Assembly: GCA_018340805.1 (NCBI GenBank)
Contig: JACMZG010001914.1
Span: 50,281,731-50,345,730, forward strand
Direction of reading: 5' to 3'
DNA length: 64,000 nt
Source: Microvelia longipes
Taxonomy: Eukaryota > Arthropoda > Insecta > Hemiptera > Veliidae
Each line of letters opens with the position of its first letter. Within the stretch, counting starts at the first letter, position 1. Shown in pieces: positions 32,127-42,864 of the stretch. The position numbers and the translations under genes are program-made. Below the pieces are notes generated by a model, which searched no databases, was not told the origin of the DNA, and worked only from the letters and a program-made list of their open reading frames with translations.

Positions 32127-32134
32127 TATAAATA
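32127..32134 (+). promoter_or_regulatory. TATA box of the knottin gene
   Basis: TATAAATA, 55 bp before the start codon at 32189. An initiator-like TTCAGTT follows at 32161-32167, 34-40 bp downstream, a reasonable start site. The 5' UTR would then be about 25 nt. Confidence 0.75.
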
Positions 32135-32188
32135 AAGTTTCAATAAGTTAGTGTAAGACTTTCAGTTTTAATTTAGTTTTGTGCCAGA

Positions 32189-32314
32189 ATGTCAGTTAAG
32201 TTATTTGTGTTTGCTGTTATGGTTTTAGCGGTCGTTCAGTTTACGGTTGGTTTACCGGCATTGACTGAACAGTTATTTTCAACTAGAAATACTTGCATCA
32301 AAAGAGGCGAACCT
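32189..32314 (+). CDS. Knottin gene exon 1
   Basis: 42 codons: signal peptide, short pro-segment and the first Cys. Donor CCT|GTAAGT is consensus. The start is the only ATG between the TATA box and the hydrophobic core. The intron begins with sequence duplicated at 10437 and enters a (TA)n tract at 32349. Confidence 0.85.
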
Positions 32315-32343
32315 GTAAGTTGATACTTCATATTAAATCATAC

Positions 32344-32414
<71 letters not shown>

Positions 32415-35400
32415 GTGTATGTATGTATATGTATACACCGGATGGACCACTTCAGATGCCCTATGATTGAATCCTAGAGTTTTGAAAATGGTTTTCATCC
32501 ATTTGTTCATGCATGGTCAATATTTCCATTTTTATTTCGGTAATTATTATCAAAATATGGTAATTTTGTCACCACTTTTGCCTTGTTTGAAAAGTTATAT
32601 ACAGAGCATACCGTAATATTGCCATACCCTATCTCACTAGAGTGGGAGTCTTGAAACATATTTTTGGGCATAAAGATATTCTATTACAGGGGCATACCTT
32701 ATCTCACAAGATTGCATGTGAAAATTTGCACCATTATCCTGTTAATTATACAAAACTATGTCTCTAAAATTGTGCACACCATGATTTGCGCTAGTTTAAT
32801 GCTAAGTCGGTTTTATGGTTGGTTTCTTTAAAGATTTTAGCGCATTTCCTTTGATTAATACAGACAAAATGAGTCACAAGTAGTGCTTGATAATTGAGTA
32901 ACTGTTCAAGTTATAAAACATAAACCGGAAGTTTAAGCAAGAAATGGAATGTTAAGCACGGAAATACGCATTCCAAAGGAAATTCACCCATGCGGACCAC
33001 CGCACCAGAAGTTTTGCGAAACGTATTTTTTCATTAGGGACCTCTGAAACAGATTTGTGTCGTGGTCCGAGGTTCGACCCCGCCATGACGCTTATCCCAT
33101 TTGCGATTTTTTTCCAAAGGAAATTCGCTAAAAGCACGTCCATTTAATAAACTTTGAGGGGGCTACCTTGACTTCTAAAAGGGCTAAGCCACTCAAAATC
33201 CTCAGTAACTCCGCCTATATTCCGTGTGTTGATTATTTTTCTTTTCGATCACAAAAATTGTTTTCCTAAATCCATTTTAGCACGCACAATACGGCATCTG
33301 TGGTGCCTTCATCTTATAATTTAACAATGGTTATTAAGTTAGTAAAACAAAGTAACAAATAGTCTTAATAATAATAATTAAGTAGGCTCATATTTGGGGT
33401 GTTTGCTTACTTGCCGATAACCACGGAAAAGATAACAAACTTACGTACAATATAATAAATATAAAATAAAACTATTTTTATTTTATATTTAAAATATACA
33501 AAAATATGCAATAGCTTGAGGTCATATATATTTTAATAAAATACATCAAATAATTATGATACACTTAACAATGCATGACGTAATATGGAATTCTATAAAG
33601 CTACTGCAACTTCGCAAAACACGAAACAAAACGTGATAAAGCAATTTTTGTAATTAACAGGAATGAGTAACTATTACAATAGTGACATGCACAATTAAAA
33701 AGTTAAAAGGAAATTCGAAAGATTCTAAGCTTTCAATTTTTGAACAAGTGAGAAGTGTCCTTTGATTGTTTATATTTTAAAATGGATATGTAATATTCAT
33801 GTAAATAACCTGTAGTGCAGGGTCAGGTTCAAGGAAAAAAGAAAAGGCTATTTTCCTTTCCCTCAAGTTTTCCCTTATACTTTACTGTGTTAAATAATAG
33901 ATAAGGCATTGTCAATGAAAACAAGGTATACATTGCGGTACCTAATTTTAAAGCGGATAGACAAATCCTTGACCCAAATATTTAAATATTTAACTTGCCT
34001 TAAATTGTATTTTGTATAAATGTTTACAAAAACTTTAAAATTACAAATCATTAGACAAGAGTACTGTTGACGCTTAAACTTTAAATTATATCGGAGTTAG
34101 AACTTTGTTTATCAGTTGTTTCTTTATAGATAAAACTCTAAATTATATTAATATTAATTTTATGATTTGTTTCCTCATAACAGTTGCAACTCTAAATTAT
34201 AAGAGTTAGAATTTAGCTTATCACTTGTTATAACCTTATAACAGTTGCAACTCTAAATTATAAGAGTTAGAATTTAGCTTATCACTTGTTATAACCATAT
34301 AACAGTTAAAACTCTAAATTATAAGAGTTTTTTTGGCATTGGCCTTTATTAGCCATACAGCCATTTTATATTATAAAGTTAGAATTTAGCTTATCACTTG
34401 TTATAACCTTATAAAAGTTAAAACTCTAAATTATAACTTATCACTTGTTATAAATTATAACAGTTAAAACTCTAAATTAGAAGAGTTAGAATTTAGCTAA
34501 TCACTTGTTATAACCTTATAACAGTTAAAACTCTAAATTAGAAGAGTTAGAATTTAGCTAATCACTTGTTATAACCTTATAACAGTTAAATCTCTAAATT
34601 AGAAGAGTTAGAATTTAGCTTATCACTTGTTATAACCATATAACAGTTAAAACTCTAAATTATAAGAGTTTTTTTGGCATTGGCCTTTATTAGCCATACA
34701 GCCATTTTATATTATAAGAGTTAGAATTTAGCTTATCACTTGTTATAACCTTATAACAGTAAAACTCTAAATTAGAAGAGTTAGAATTTAGCTTATCACT
34801 TGTTATAACCATATAACAGTTAAAACTCTAAATTATAAGATTTTTTTTTTGGCATTGGCCTTTATTAGCCATACAGCCATTTTATATTATAAAAGTTAGA
34901 ATTTATAAGAAAGATTTAGCTTATCACTTGTTATACAGTTAGCTACTTGTACTTGTTGTTGTTGTACTTGTTGCTTGTTAGCAGTTTAGCTTACCTTATA
35001 ACAGTTAAAACTCTAAATTATAAGAGTTTTTAATGGCATTGGCCTTTATTAGCCATACAGCCATTTTATATTATAAGAGGTTAGAATTTATAAGAGTTAG
35101 CTTTCACTTGTTATACCTTATAACAGTTAAAACTCTAAATTATAAGAGTTAGAATTTAGCTTATCACTTGTTATATCATTATAACAGTTAAAACTCTAAA
35201 TTATAAGCCTTAGAATCTAGCTTATCACTAGTTATATACTCTGTATATGACCAGAGATTTGACTTATAAACAGTATAAAATTAAAAAACTCTAAATTATG
35301 ACAGAGTTTGATAATTTATTCCTAATTTTACTTCTCCTTATTTATACCGTAGGTATTTAGGAAAAGTATTGTGTTTGCAAAAAGATCCTAAACCGGGATG

Positions 35401-36224
35401 AAACCGGAATTATACGTTTCAGGCGTTTTTAAGGCCTCCTGAGTGGTTTTTGCAAAGTTGTCTGTCTGTATGTATGTGAGTGTCTGTTATCATCGTAGCA
35501 CCCAGTGTATTGTTGCGCTGGAGAGTTAAAATTTTGTACAAAAATCAGTCTACCGCTGTAGTTAAGCTATTCGGAAAATAATTTTTTATGATGTCATTAA
35601 CCTGCAATAATGACTCAACTAAAATTTCGAAAAATCGTAAAACGCGGAAAAATGAAGCAACCATATTGAGATTTGTCACACATGTGACTATGTATAAGAC
35701 TAACATATGTGGTAAGTTTCATCTCATTATCAGCATTAGTTCAATTTATTATTGAATGACTTGTGTACGTTTTTTAAAAAATTGGGAAATGGTCTAATTG
35801 AGTTGAAATTCAGTACAATTGCATATTATTGCCTAGTAAATAATCACACTAAGTTTCGTTTCAATACGATAAGTATATCTATGATTTTTGTTGGATCATA
35901 AAAATTAAGGAGCATTGAGAGTGGTCAGAGCTGTATGGGTGACCGCTGAGAATTATACGGATGCATTTACTATCTGAGGACGAGCGTAGCGAATCCGATG
36001 TAATGAGGAGGTGTACCCCGATGTAAAGTTCCGAGGTACCCCGTACCCGATTTTTCCTGCTTGGAATGATAAAACTTTTACCGGACTGGACCTCAAACAA
36101 ATTATTAATTTTGAATGATAAAGTAGTGAATATTGATTTTGTATGTTTTCAGTGTCAGCAGACTCCAGAGCGATGTTGCAAGCCATACAAGTGTCTCACA
36201 TATGCCAATAAATGTGTTTTATAA
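32189..36224 (+). CDS. Secreted knottin (inhibitor cystine knot) peptide
   Basis: Two exons, 32189-32314 and 36153-36224, joined in phase 0 across a 3.8-kb intron; 65 aa in total. Residues 1 to about 20 are a strong signal peptide (MSVKLFVFAVMVLAVV...). A short propeptide-like segment (LPALTEQLFSTRN) follows, then the cysteine domain: C36, C43, C50, C51, C56, C63, spacing C-x6-C-x6-CC-x4-C-x6-C. This is the canonical knottin pattern with C1-C4, C2-C5, C3-C6 pairing expected from the family. Insect knottins include antifungal peptides, protease inhibitors, neuropeptide-like factors and venom components; nothing here decides between them. The frame is intact, with a TATA promoter and consensus splice sites, so it is probably expressed. 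A near-identical copy of exon 1 lies at 10332-10436. Confidence 0.85.
32349..32417. repeat. (TA)n microsatellite in knottin intron
   Basis: About 30 TA units just inside the intron, at the same place as the (TA)n after the duplicated exon at 10.4 kb. Confidence 0.9.
32690..33130. repeat. Dispersed repeat with GGAAATTCGC ends
   Basis: Contains ATTCCAAAGGAAATTC and CCAAAGGAAATTCGC words and a B-box-like GAGGTTCGACCCC near 33072. Similar blocks occur at 46860-47180, 53200-53530 and 55720-56165 (for example GCGAATTTCCTTT and AATACAGACAAAATGAGT). A medium-repetitive element of unclear class, inside the knottin intron. Confidence 0.5.
34060..35300. repeat. 61-bp minisatellite in knottin intron
   Basis: Roughly fifteen units containing AACTCTAAATTATAAGAGTT and AGAATTTAGCTTATCACTTG. 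Four units carry the same extra segment with GGCATTGGCCTTTATTAGCC, indicating expansion of a higher-order unit. Non-coding. Confidence 0.9.
35335..36055 (+). repeat. GAGCGAAGCGAG-family dispersed repeat, plus copy
   Basis: From TATACCGTAGGTATTTAGG to GTACCCCGTACCCGATTTTT, about 720 bp. It contains AACCGGGATGAAACCGGAAT, GACGAGCGTAGCGAATCCGA and a GTTGGATCATAAAA block. It is the most complete plus-oriented copy. It ends about 100 bp before knottin exon 2. Non-coding; open frames inside are fortuitous. Confidence 0.75.
36153..36224 (+). CDS. Knottin gene exon 2
   Basis: Acceptor TTTTGTATGTTTTCAG, then 23 codons and TAA. It carries Cys 2-6 and ends two residues after the last Cys. The exon begins exactly at the Cys 2 codon, as in the minus-strand paralogue. 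An AATAAA at 36207 lies inside the coding sequence; no other canonical poly(A) signal is close downstream. Confidence 0.85.
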   Translation, partial: CQQTPERCCKPYKCLTYANKCVL

Positions 36225-36395
36225 ACATACTCATGGCATCGAAACTATCTGTGATCAAATTCTAGAGTTAAGTCTTAGTAGAGAACCTCTTATATATAAC
36301 AGTAAAAACAACTAAAAATTCAAAATATTTGTCTAGTTTTAAGCAATAGATGTAATCAGATCTTGGAATAATACTTTAAATAGAAGTAGCATAAC

Positions 36396-36484
36396 CTTAG
36401 AATAATACTATATATAGAAGGAGCACAGGGCCGTAAACACAATGTAACTCCACTGATAACACGAAAGCCGGTTGACTGATGCAA
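36396..36484. mobile_element. MITE H3 copy 2, left part
   Basis: CTTAGAATAATACTATATAT to CTGATGCAA. The right part resumes at 39145 after the MULE insertion. The CTGATGCAA at its end is one copy of the MULE target duplication. Confidence 0.85.
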
Positions 36485-36897
36485 ACAAGATTCTAGGGAT
36501 TCTATGGGAAGGCTATTTTAAAATGTGATATTTAGGTATTTAACCCAGGTTACGTTTGTTATTGTTTGCATTTTCAAAGAAATCATGCGGGTTTAATCTA
36601 TTTACGGGTTGATTTTGAGAAAATGTATTCATTTCATTTTTCACAAATTCTATGGTTTTTATTAAATATTTATTTTTATAGTATAAAATATAAATTATTT
36701 TATTTTAAATTTGAATACATATTTTTAAACTTTTTCGCTTTCTACAACGGTAAAGTCTGGTGCACTAGCGATCTTGAGACTATGACATGTTCTCCTAAGC
36801 TAATGATGAAACTTTTTTGCTTTGTAATCGTTTATTCTCTTGCCTCTCGCCATTTCCTTGATTTGATTTCTATTTTTAAAATAATCCATAAAATAAA

Positions 36898-38090
36898 ATG
36901 GACCACACTTATCATTCTTTCAAAAGTGATAAAACATTTACATGTGATCAATGCGGGTCCCGTTGGAAACACTTTATAAACAAGGTTTATAAAAACACTT
37001 TTAAATCCGTTGAATGTGACAATGCTTACAGCACAAAGATAGAGTACACGCAGCATTTAGAAAATGACCATTCGAAACATTTTGAAAAACATTTGATAGT
37101 TATGAATTTTTTTACATTAAAAACAAAAGAAGAAAAGGAAAAACTACAAAATTTATTGTGCGGCAAATCATTTTTATTTGTCATAGAGATGGAATTGGAA
37201 TGGATAAGAAATGGAACAAATCTAAATCAACCGGTAAGAGACAACTTTTGGGCACCAATAAGATGGATGGTCACTGTCCAGCAAAAAACTCTTTGACCAT
37301 CTCTTCTACAGGTTCGTGCGATGTGGAGTATACTCGTATATCCTCCACTCATGTTGGGCATGAGTTTGAAATAGGAAGGCTAACTTTAAGTAAGTCGGAG
37401 CGAGAAAAATTCGCCAAACAAATAGCCCAAAAATTCCTTTGGATGTTATTTTAGATCAAGTAAGGGAATCACTGGTTGATAAAAACGTTTATCAGGTCCA
37501 TTAACTTAAAAAAAAATGTGTAAACTATTTTTAAAATGTATAACTTAAATAAAAATGAAGTTTTGCATAAGGAGGAACATCTGAGTGTTCATACCTGGGT
37601 TCAGCAGATACAGAATTTTGATAATAATGTTGTGCTATTTTATGAACCGAAAGGTCATGTCCTGGAAGACCACATATTTTTAGAACAAGATGATTTTGTC
37701 TTAATCATATTTAACGATGCTCAACTAGATATTCTAAAGAAATATGGCAGTGATGTCGTGTGCCTAGATGTAACACATGGTCTTAACCCTTTCAAATTTG
37801 AACTTTATACAGTGCTTGTTCTTGACGACATGAGGCAAGGATTCCCTGCTGCTTTCATGATTTTTTAACAGGGGCGAAACCTATGACATTATTCTTTCAA
37901 ATAATAAAGAATCATCTCGGCGAACCGCTGAGAGCTAAAACCTTTATGTCTAACATGGCCGAGCAATTCTTTTTAGCCTGGTCGGCAGTAATGCCTTCTG
38001 CTAATAGATTTAGACTATTTGCTCTTGGCATGTTGATAGAGCCTAGAGATAGAATTTGAGTAAAATAAAAACGCAAAAAAAGAAAATAAG
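36898..38090 (+). pseudogene. MULE transposase pseudogene
   Basis: The remnant starts MDHTYHSFKSDKTF and has a zinc-finger-like CxxC...H-x4-H motif (FTCDQCGSRW to QHLENDH). It continues in shifted frames through CHRDGIGMDKKW, HCPAKNSLTIS and THVGHEFEIGRLTLS to the MULE catalytic region VVCLDVTHGLNPFKFELYT ... FPAAFMI, and an AEQFFLAWSAVM block. Frameshifts occur near 37150, 37430 and 37870. The second acidic site reads SNM instead of an Asp-containing TDD-type motif. A CSWHVDRA segment near 38020 is followed by TAG codons where Trp is expected. Clearly inactive; no complete protein. Confidence 0.85.
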
Positions 38091-38554
38091 TGTTTATAAA
38101 TCTTTAAAAGTTTTAGCAACGCAAACAATAAGCAAAATTTTAAACAAATGATCCAAAAGTTCTTAAAAATTTGTACAACGATGCGGACTGCAATAGGGAT
38201 TAATCAAAAATACAAACATGCATTAAAATTTAGAAATAAGTATTTTAAATTCAAAATAAAATAAGAAATAATTTATATTTCTAATATGATATATTTATAA
38301 TATAATATAATTTTTAATTTATAATATGACCATAATTTTGTTTTCTATTACTTTTTTATTGCAAGAACTGCAATAAAATGACGGAAGAACTGAATTTTTT
38401 TAGAGTCCATCCTAGTTTATACTATAAATTGATGTCAAATTGTTTTATTTTATTTGTAATTCAGTATAAATAAATATATCATTTATTTATATTTGACTTG
38501 GATTTGTCCAATTTAACCCAGAAATAATAAAACCTAAACAAATTTTCTACGGAA

Positions 38555-38640
38555 CCAAGATTTGAACCTGGGGCCCTTGGTTTGAGTACTCGGATCGACA
38601 TCTGATTAGTTTAATTCAAATCAGGAGCCCCAAAAAATAT
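38555..38640 (-). repeat. tRNA-like SINE fragment inside the MULE
   Basis: On the minus strand, CCCCAGGTTCAAATCTTGG is a B box with flanking complementary bases (CCAAG...CTTGG). The upstream A box is poor. A SINE fragment or tRNA relic within the MULE's 3' half. Confidence 0.4.
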
Positions 38641-39153
38641 TGTAAACTTACTTTTTAATTTACGGTTAATTACCTCCGTTTTTCGACTTTATGGTTACTT
38701 TGTTATAGTAGCATCGACTACAGACCGTGTTTGTTCGATTCTACATCCCAAAAATATTGAAAACCACACCCTAATCGAAAATAATTTTTCACGATCTTTT
38801 TTACCACGGGTTTTCGACCTATCGGTCACTCAGAGTGGTTGCATCGATTCTGTATCGGGTTTATCCGATTTAGCGCCCCCAATAAGTAAAGAATTTTTTG
38901 TAAATAAATATATTATTTATTTATATTTGACACTATAAAGTAAATATTTATTAACTTTGTAATAAAAATTGTAGAACTAGAAAAAATTAAAATGAAATGA
39001 GAACATTTCCTCAAAAACAACCCGCAAATAGATTAAACCCGCTTGGTTTATTTGAAAATGCCAAAAGAACTACACTAAACCTGGGTGAAATCTCTAAATA
39101 TCACATTTTAAAATATCCTTCCCATAGAATCCCTAGAATCTTGTCTGATGCAA

Positions 39154-39560
39154 CTAAGTAATGCTGCCAACCTGACAACAAAACATTATTTTAAATATGT
39201 GTCATAAATATCTATTAATGAAGAAGGATCGTAAAGAACAAATATAATAACTTAAAATACCTGCTGAGTATTAAATAAAACTGGTCTTAGATGGCAAAAG
39301 GGTGGCGGAATACAAGAATCTACATTTAGTTGCCGAGGACTACTTTTTATATATAATTTTAATAAATACGTTAAACTACAATTTAAAATGCTTTAAATAT
39401 TGTAATGCACCGATATTTATATTAGTATTTTATGAATAATCAATCATTAATTAATAATAGAACATAATAATTCAGCAACCGGAAGTATTGCCAACTTATT
39501 TTTATAAAATTGTATATTGTTAGGGTGGCAGCATTACTTAGTTGCACCAGTCAACCGGCT
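39154..39560. mobile_element. MITE H3 copy 2, right part
   Basis: Continuation of the element interrupted at 36484. Its inner sequence (GGTGGCGGAATACAAGAATC) is the reverse complement of that in copy 3. It ends truncated at CAACCGGCTTTC, next to a short CTTAGAATAAAG remnant. Confidence 0.85.
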
Positions 39561-39574
39561 TTCTTAGAATAAAG

Positions 39575-40113
39575 CTTAGAATAATACTATATATAGAAGG
39601 AGCACTACTGATAACACGAAAGCCGGTTGACTGGTGCAACTAAGTAATGCTGCCACCATAACAATATACAATTTTCTAAAAAAAGTTGGCAATACTTCCG
39701 GTTGCTGAATTATTATGTTCTATTATTAATTAATTATTGATTATTCATAAAATACTAATATAAATATTGGTGCATTACAATATTTAAGCATTTTAAATTG
39801 TAGTTTAACGTATTTATTAAAATTATATATAAAAGTAGTCCTCGGCAACTAAATGTAGATTCTTGTATTCCGCCACCCTTTTGCCATCTAAGACCAGTTT
39901 TATTTAATACTCAGCAGGTATTTTAAGTTATTATATTTGTTCTTTACGATCCTTCTTCATTAATAGATATTTATGACACATATTTAAAATAATGTTTTGT
40001 TGTCAGGTTGGCAGCATTACTTAGTTGCACCAGTCAACCGGCTTTCGTGTTATCAGTGGAATTACATTGTGTTTACGGTCCTGTGCTCCTTCTATATATA
40101 GTATTATTCTAAG
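39575..40113. mobile_element. MITE H3 copy 3 (inverted relative to copy 2)
   Basis: 539 bp from CTTAGAATAATAC to GTATTATTCTAAG. With copy 2 it forms an inverted pair with arms of more than 400 bp separated by about 15-30 bp. The high identity of the arms suggests one element was duplicated in inverted orientation or converted by the other. Confidence 0.85.
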
Positions 40114-41560
40114 GAATTAAGTATTATTCTAAGAGCATGACTGACATTAGGAAAGCCTGTTTTATTGGTGGTGTGACTATTTCTGTCCTCCTAATAACAT
40201 ACAATATTCCTAAGCAATTTTCTTTTAATAAAAATAGCAAAATTTTCGGTAAAAATTCAAATTCAAATTCAAACCCAAGAACAAGTATATAAATATAAAT
40301 AACAATACAACAAACAACAATAAAATAAAACATAATTAAAAAATAAAAAAATAAGATCTTAACTCAACTATTTGTTGATCTTCCGTTGAGCCATATATTA
40401 TTATATATCTAAGATTAGATTACATAAGATGCTCTAACATTTATATAATTTGGTAGAAATCTTGTTCGTTATTTAACTTTACCTAAATGTGTTTCAAAAA
40501 ATCATAAAAAAAACTCTTAATAGTTAATCTTATTATTGGCATACATGGCTGTTGGTTAGATCTCATAGGGAGAATATTGTAAAAGTGTATTGCATATGAA
40601 GTCTATACTGAGGTTTACAGGCAGCCTCCTCCCTCTGGTATTTGCCTTGAGGAGGCTCATTTTTGTTGTATCTTTAGAATTAAGAAGATTATTATACTGT
40701 TTTTTTTTTTAATTTGTAAATAGTTTATGAAAATGGAAATAAATAAATTTATTATTATTAAATTAAATAATAAGTTATCTTTATTTTAAATTATTAGTTA
40801 AATAATAAACGTACCTACTTCCCTATATCCTATAAAAGAGGGGAAACAATGAAATATAAAAAACACGCCACTCCTTTATTCATCAGATGTCTTATGTCAA
40901 TGTGTCAGCATCTACAGATCTCTGGAAAACGAAACAGTTAATGTGAGTTAGTAAGGATGTACATGCAACTTAACGCTACTGGTCTACAAATTAAATTATT
41001 CCAATAGGATTAGGATAATTAGGTAATGGGTACAAATCATCTACTAATTAGGTATTAGACAGCTAATCAGGTTGTGATCAAATAATTAAGTATTGGACAA
41101 CCAATTAGGTTGTGATTAAGTAATAGGGTTTTGGGCAACTCATTATATATGATAAATGATTGATCATGTTTCAGGCAACTAATAAGGTTTAGGGCCAACC
41201 TGATTAGGTTAAGATAAGCGAATGATTAGAGGTAGGGTAACTGATTAGGGTTAAATCAACTGATTAGTTATTCAAACTTAACATAGCGTCACGTAATTTT
41301 TATGATTATTACTTTTCCTCATTTATACCTTTGGTATATAGGAGAAGTATTGTGTTCGCTAAAAAATCCAAAACCGGGATGAAACTGGAATTATTCCCGT
41401 CGGGTCTATAAGATCTTGTGAATAATTTTCTCAAGTTAAACTTAAGCGCTTAAATTGTGGAAATCCGCGTATTTTATTTCTTAGTATTTATTAATAGTGA
41501 GTAAGTATTAAGTATTATTAATAATCAGACCTTTCGATTAAGAAGGGTAAATTTATCGCC
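40114..41560. other. Intergenic, low-complexity AT-rich
   Basis: Scattered (ATTAGG)-like words near 41010-41280 (AACTAATTAGGTTGTG and relatives) form a weak degenerate repeat. A partial GAGCGAAGCGAG-family end lies at 41310-41405. TATAAAAGAGGGG near 40834 is TATA-like, but the following ATG opens no convincing gene. Confidence 0.35.
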
Positions 41561-41564
41561 TGGG

Positions 41565-42160
41565 TATAATGTATACAGGTTGTAGATTGGCTGGGTGGTC
41601 TAATAGTCCAAGAGCCCAGGGGTGTTTTGCTAATAAAAAGAGTAATGGCTGGAACCGGTCTCAATTTTTCGTAAATACCTTCCTGAACAAGGATCTGCAA
41701 TTCTGCCGACTCGTATCGGATGGGTGTCCCAGCAGAACGCACTTTAGGGGTCAAAGATTCTGCCTGGGACACCCATCCGATACGAGTCGGCAGAATTGCA
41801 GAACCTTGTTCAGGAAGGTATTTACGAAAAATTGAGACCGGTTCCAGCCATTACACTGTTTGTTAACTTGGGTGGTAAATTTGACCTGTAAAGTGCGTTC
41901 TGCCTGGGATGCCCATCCGATACGAGTCGGCAGAATTGCAGATCCTTGTTCAGGAAGGTATTTACGAAAAATTAAACCCGTTTCCAGCCATTACACTTTT
42001 TATTAACTTCGGTGTTAAATTCGACATGTAAAATGCGTTCTGCCTAGGACACCCATCCGATACGAGTCGGCAGAATTGCAGATCCTTGTTCAGGAAGGTA
42101 TTTACGAAAAATTGAGACCGGTTCCAGCCATTACACTTTTTATTAACAAAACACCCCTGG
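41565..42160. repeat. Local inverted and direct duplication of a ~130-bp unit
   Basis: A block with TGGAACCGGTCTCAATTTTT, CTTCCTGAACAAGGATCTGC and CTCGTATCGGATGGG (about 41640-41735) recurs in inverse orientation at 41765-41860, 41915-42000 and 42045-42150. The outer part AAGAGCCCAGGGGTGTTTTG at 41610 is matched inverted at 42149. A short frame runs through parts of it, but stop patterns differ between copies and no gene is supported. Confidence 0.75.
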
Positions 42161-42864
42161 GCTCTTGGTCTATAAGACGCTACGCTTCATCCAGCCAGAT
42201 AAACAACGCATGTTCTTGCTTAGAGTCCAATGTCGGGCAGCGAGTACAATGAACCTAAATAAATGGCCAGAGCGAGTGCCTTGGAGATAATTTTTTCCCA
42301 CCGGAAAAAAATGCCGGCGGAACGGTATTTGTTTCACTTGCCTTTGTTGTACTAAAGGCGATCAACAACCGTAAGGAAGTTGCTAGAGATGGCTCTATAA
42401 AATGAGCTACATACTAGGATTTGAACAACTGGTTGTCTTCTCCCTCTAAAATTAATGTTACTTCTATAAGAAGCTGATTAAATTAAATAATAAGGCTAAG
42501 CAGATTCTTATCAACTCGAAGCCCCTAGGACCACGAAACCAGTCAGATCCGAGTGCTGTGTTACCTGCACTAATAACGATCCATCTCAGAACTCAGAACA
42601 GTCTTATAATTATTTTAAAGCACATTGAGTGTTAAAACAAGAATGTAAACTACCACGTTTAGTTTGATGGTTTTATTGTTGGATATCTAGTTTAGACTCA
42701 TGACAAGATTTTCCTAGTATCCCAAGTGATACTGGAAGCTCTGTATATGCCAAAAATGACATCTGTTTTTGTATTTATAACTTCGGCTCGATGGAGAAGA
42801 GCATATGAGAAGTCGTATTAACTCCCCCCCCCTCCAATTGACGTGAGGATTGCTAATAACGTTA

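Larger units (their letters stand above)
36485..39144 (+). mobile_element. MULE DNA transposon (decayed)
   Basis: 2660 bp with terminal inverted repeats of about 140 bp (36485-36624 and 39003-39144) beginning ACAAGATTCTAGGG, flanked by a perfect 9-bp duplication CTGATGCAA (36476-36484 and 39145-39153). Long TIRs and a 9-bp duplication are typical of Mutator-like elements, and the interior encodes a broken MULE transposase. The uninterrupted target is visible in the neighbouring H3 copy (GACTGGTGCAACTAAG near 39629-39644), proving insertion into an H3 element. Confidence 0.9.

Noticed and set aside
36566..36979. 137-residue open frame overlapping the MULE 5' region
   Set aside because: Low-complexity Phe/Ile/Lys sequence across the TIR and in a different frame from the zinc-finger and transposase remnant.
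40831..40941. TATAAAAGAGGGG followed by a short open frame, possible small secreted peptide
   Set aside because: The frame encodes no signal peptide, stops after about 34 codons, and has no cysteine pattern or good donor.
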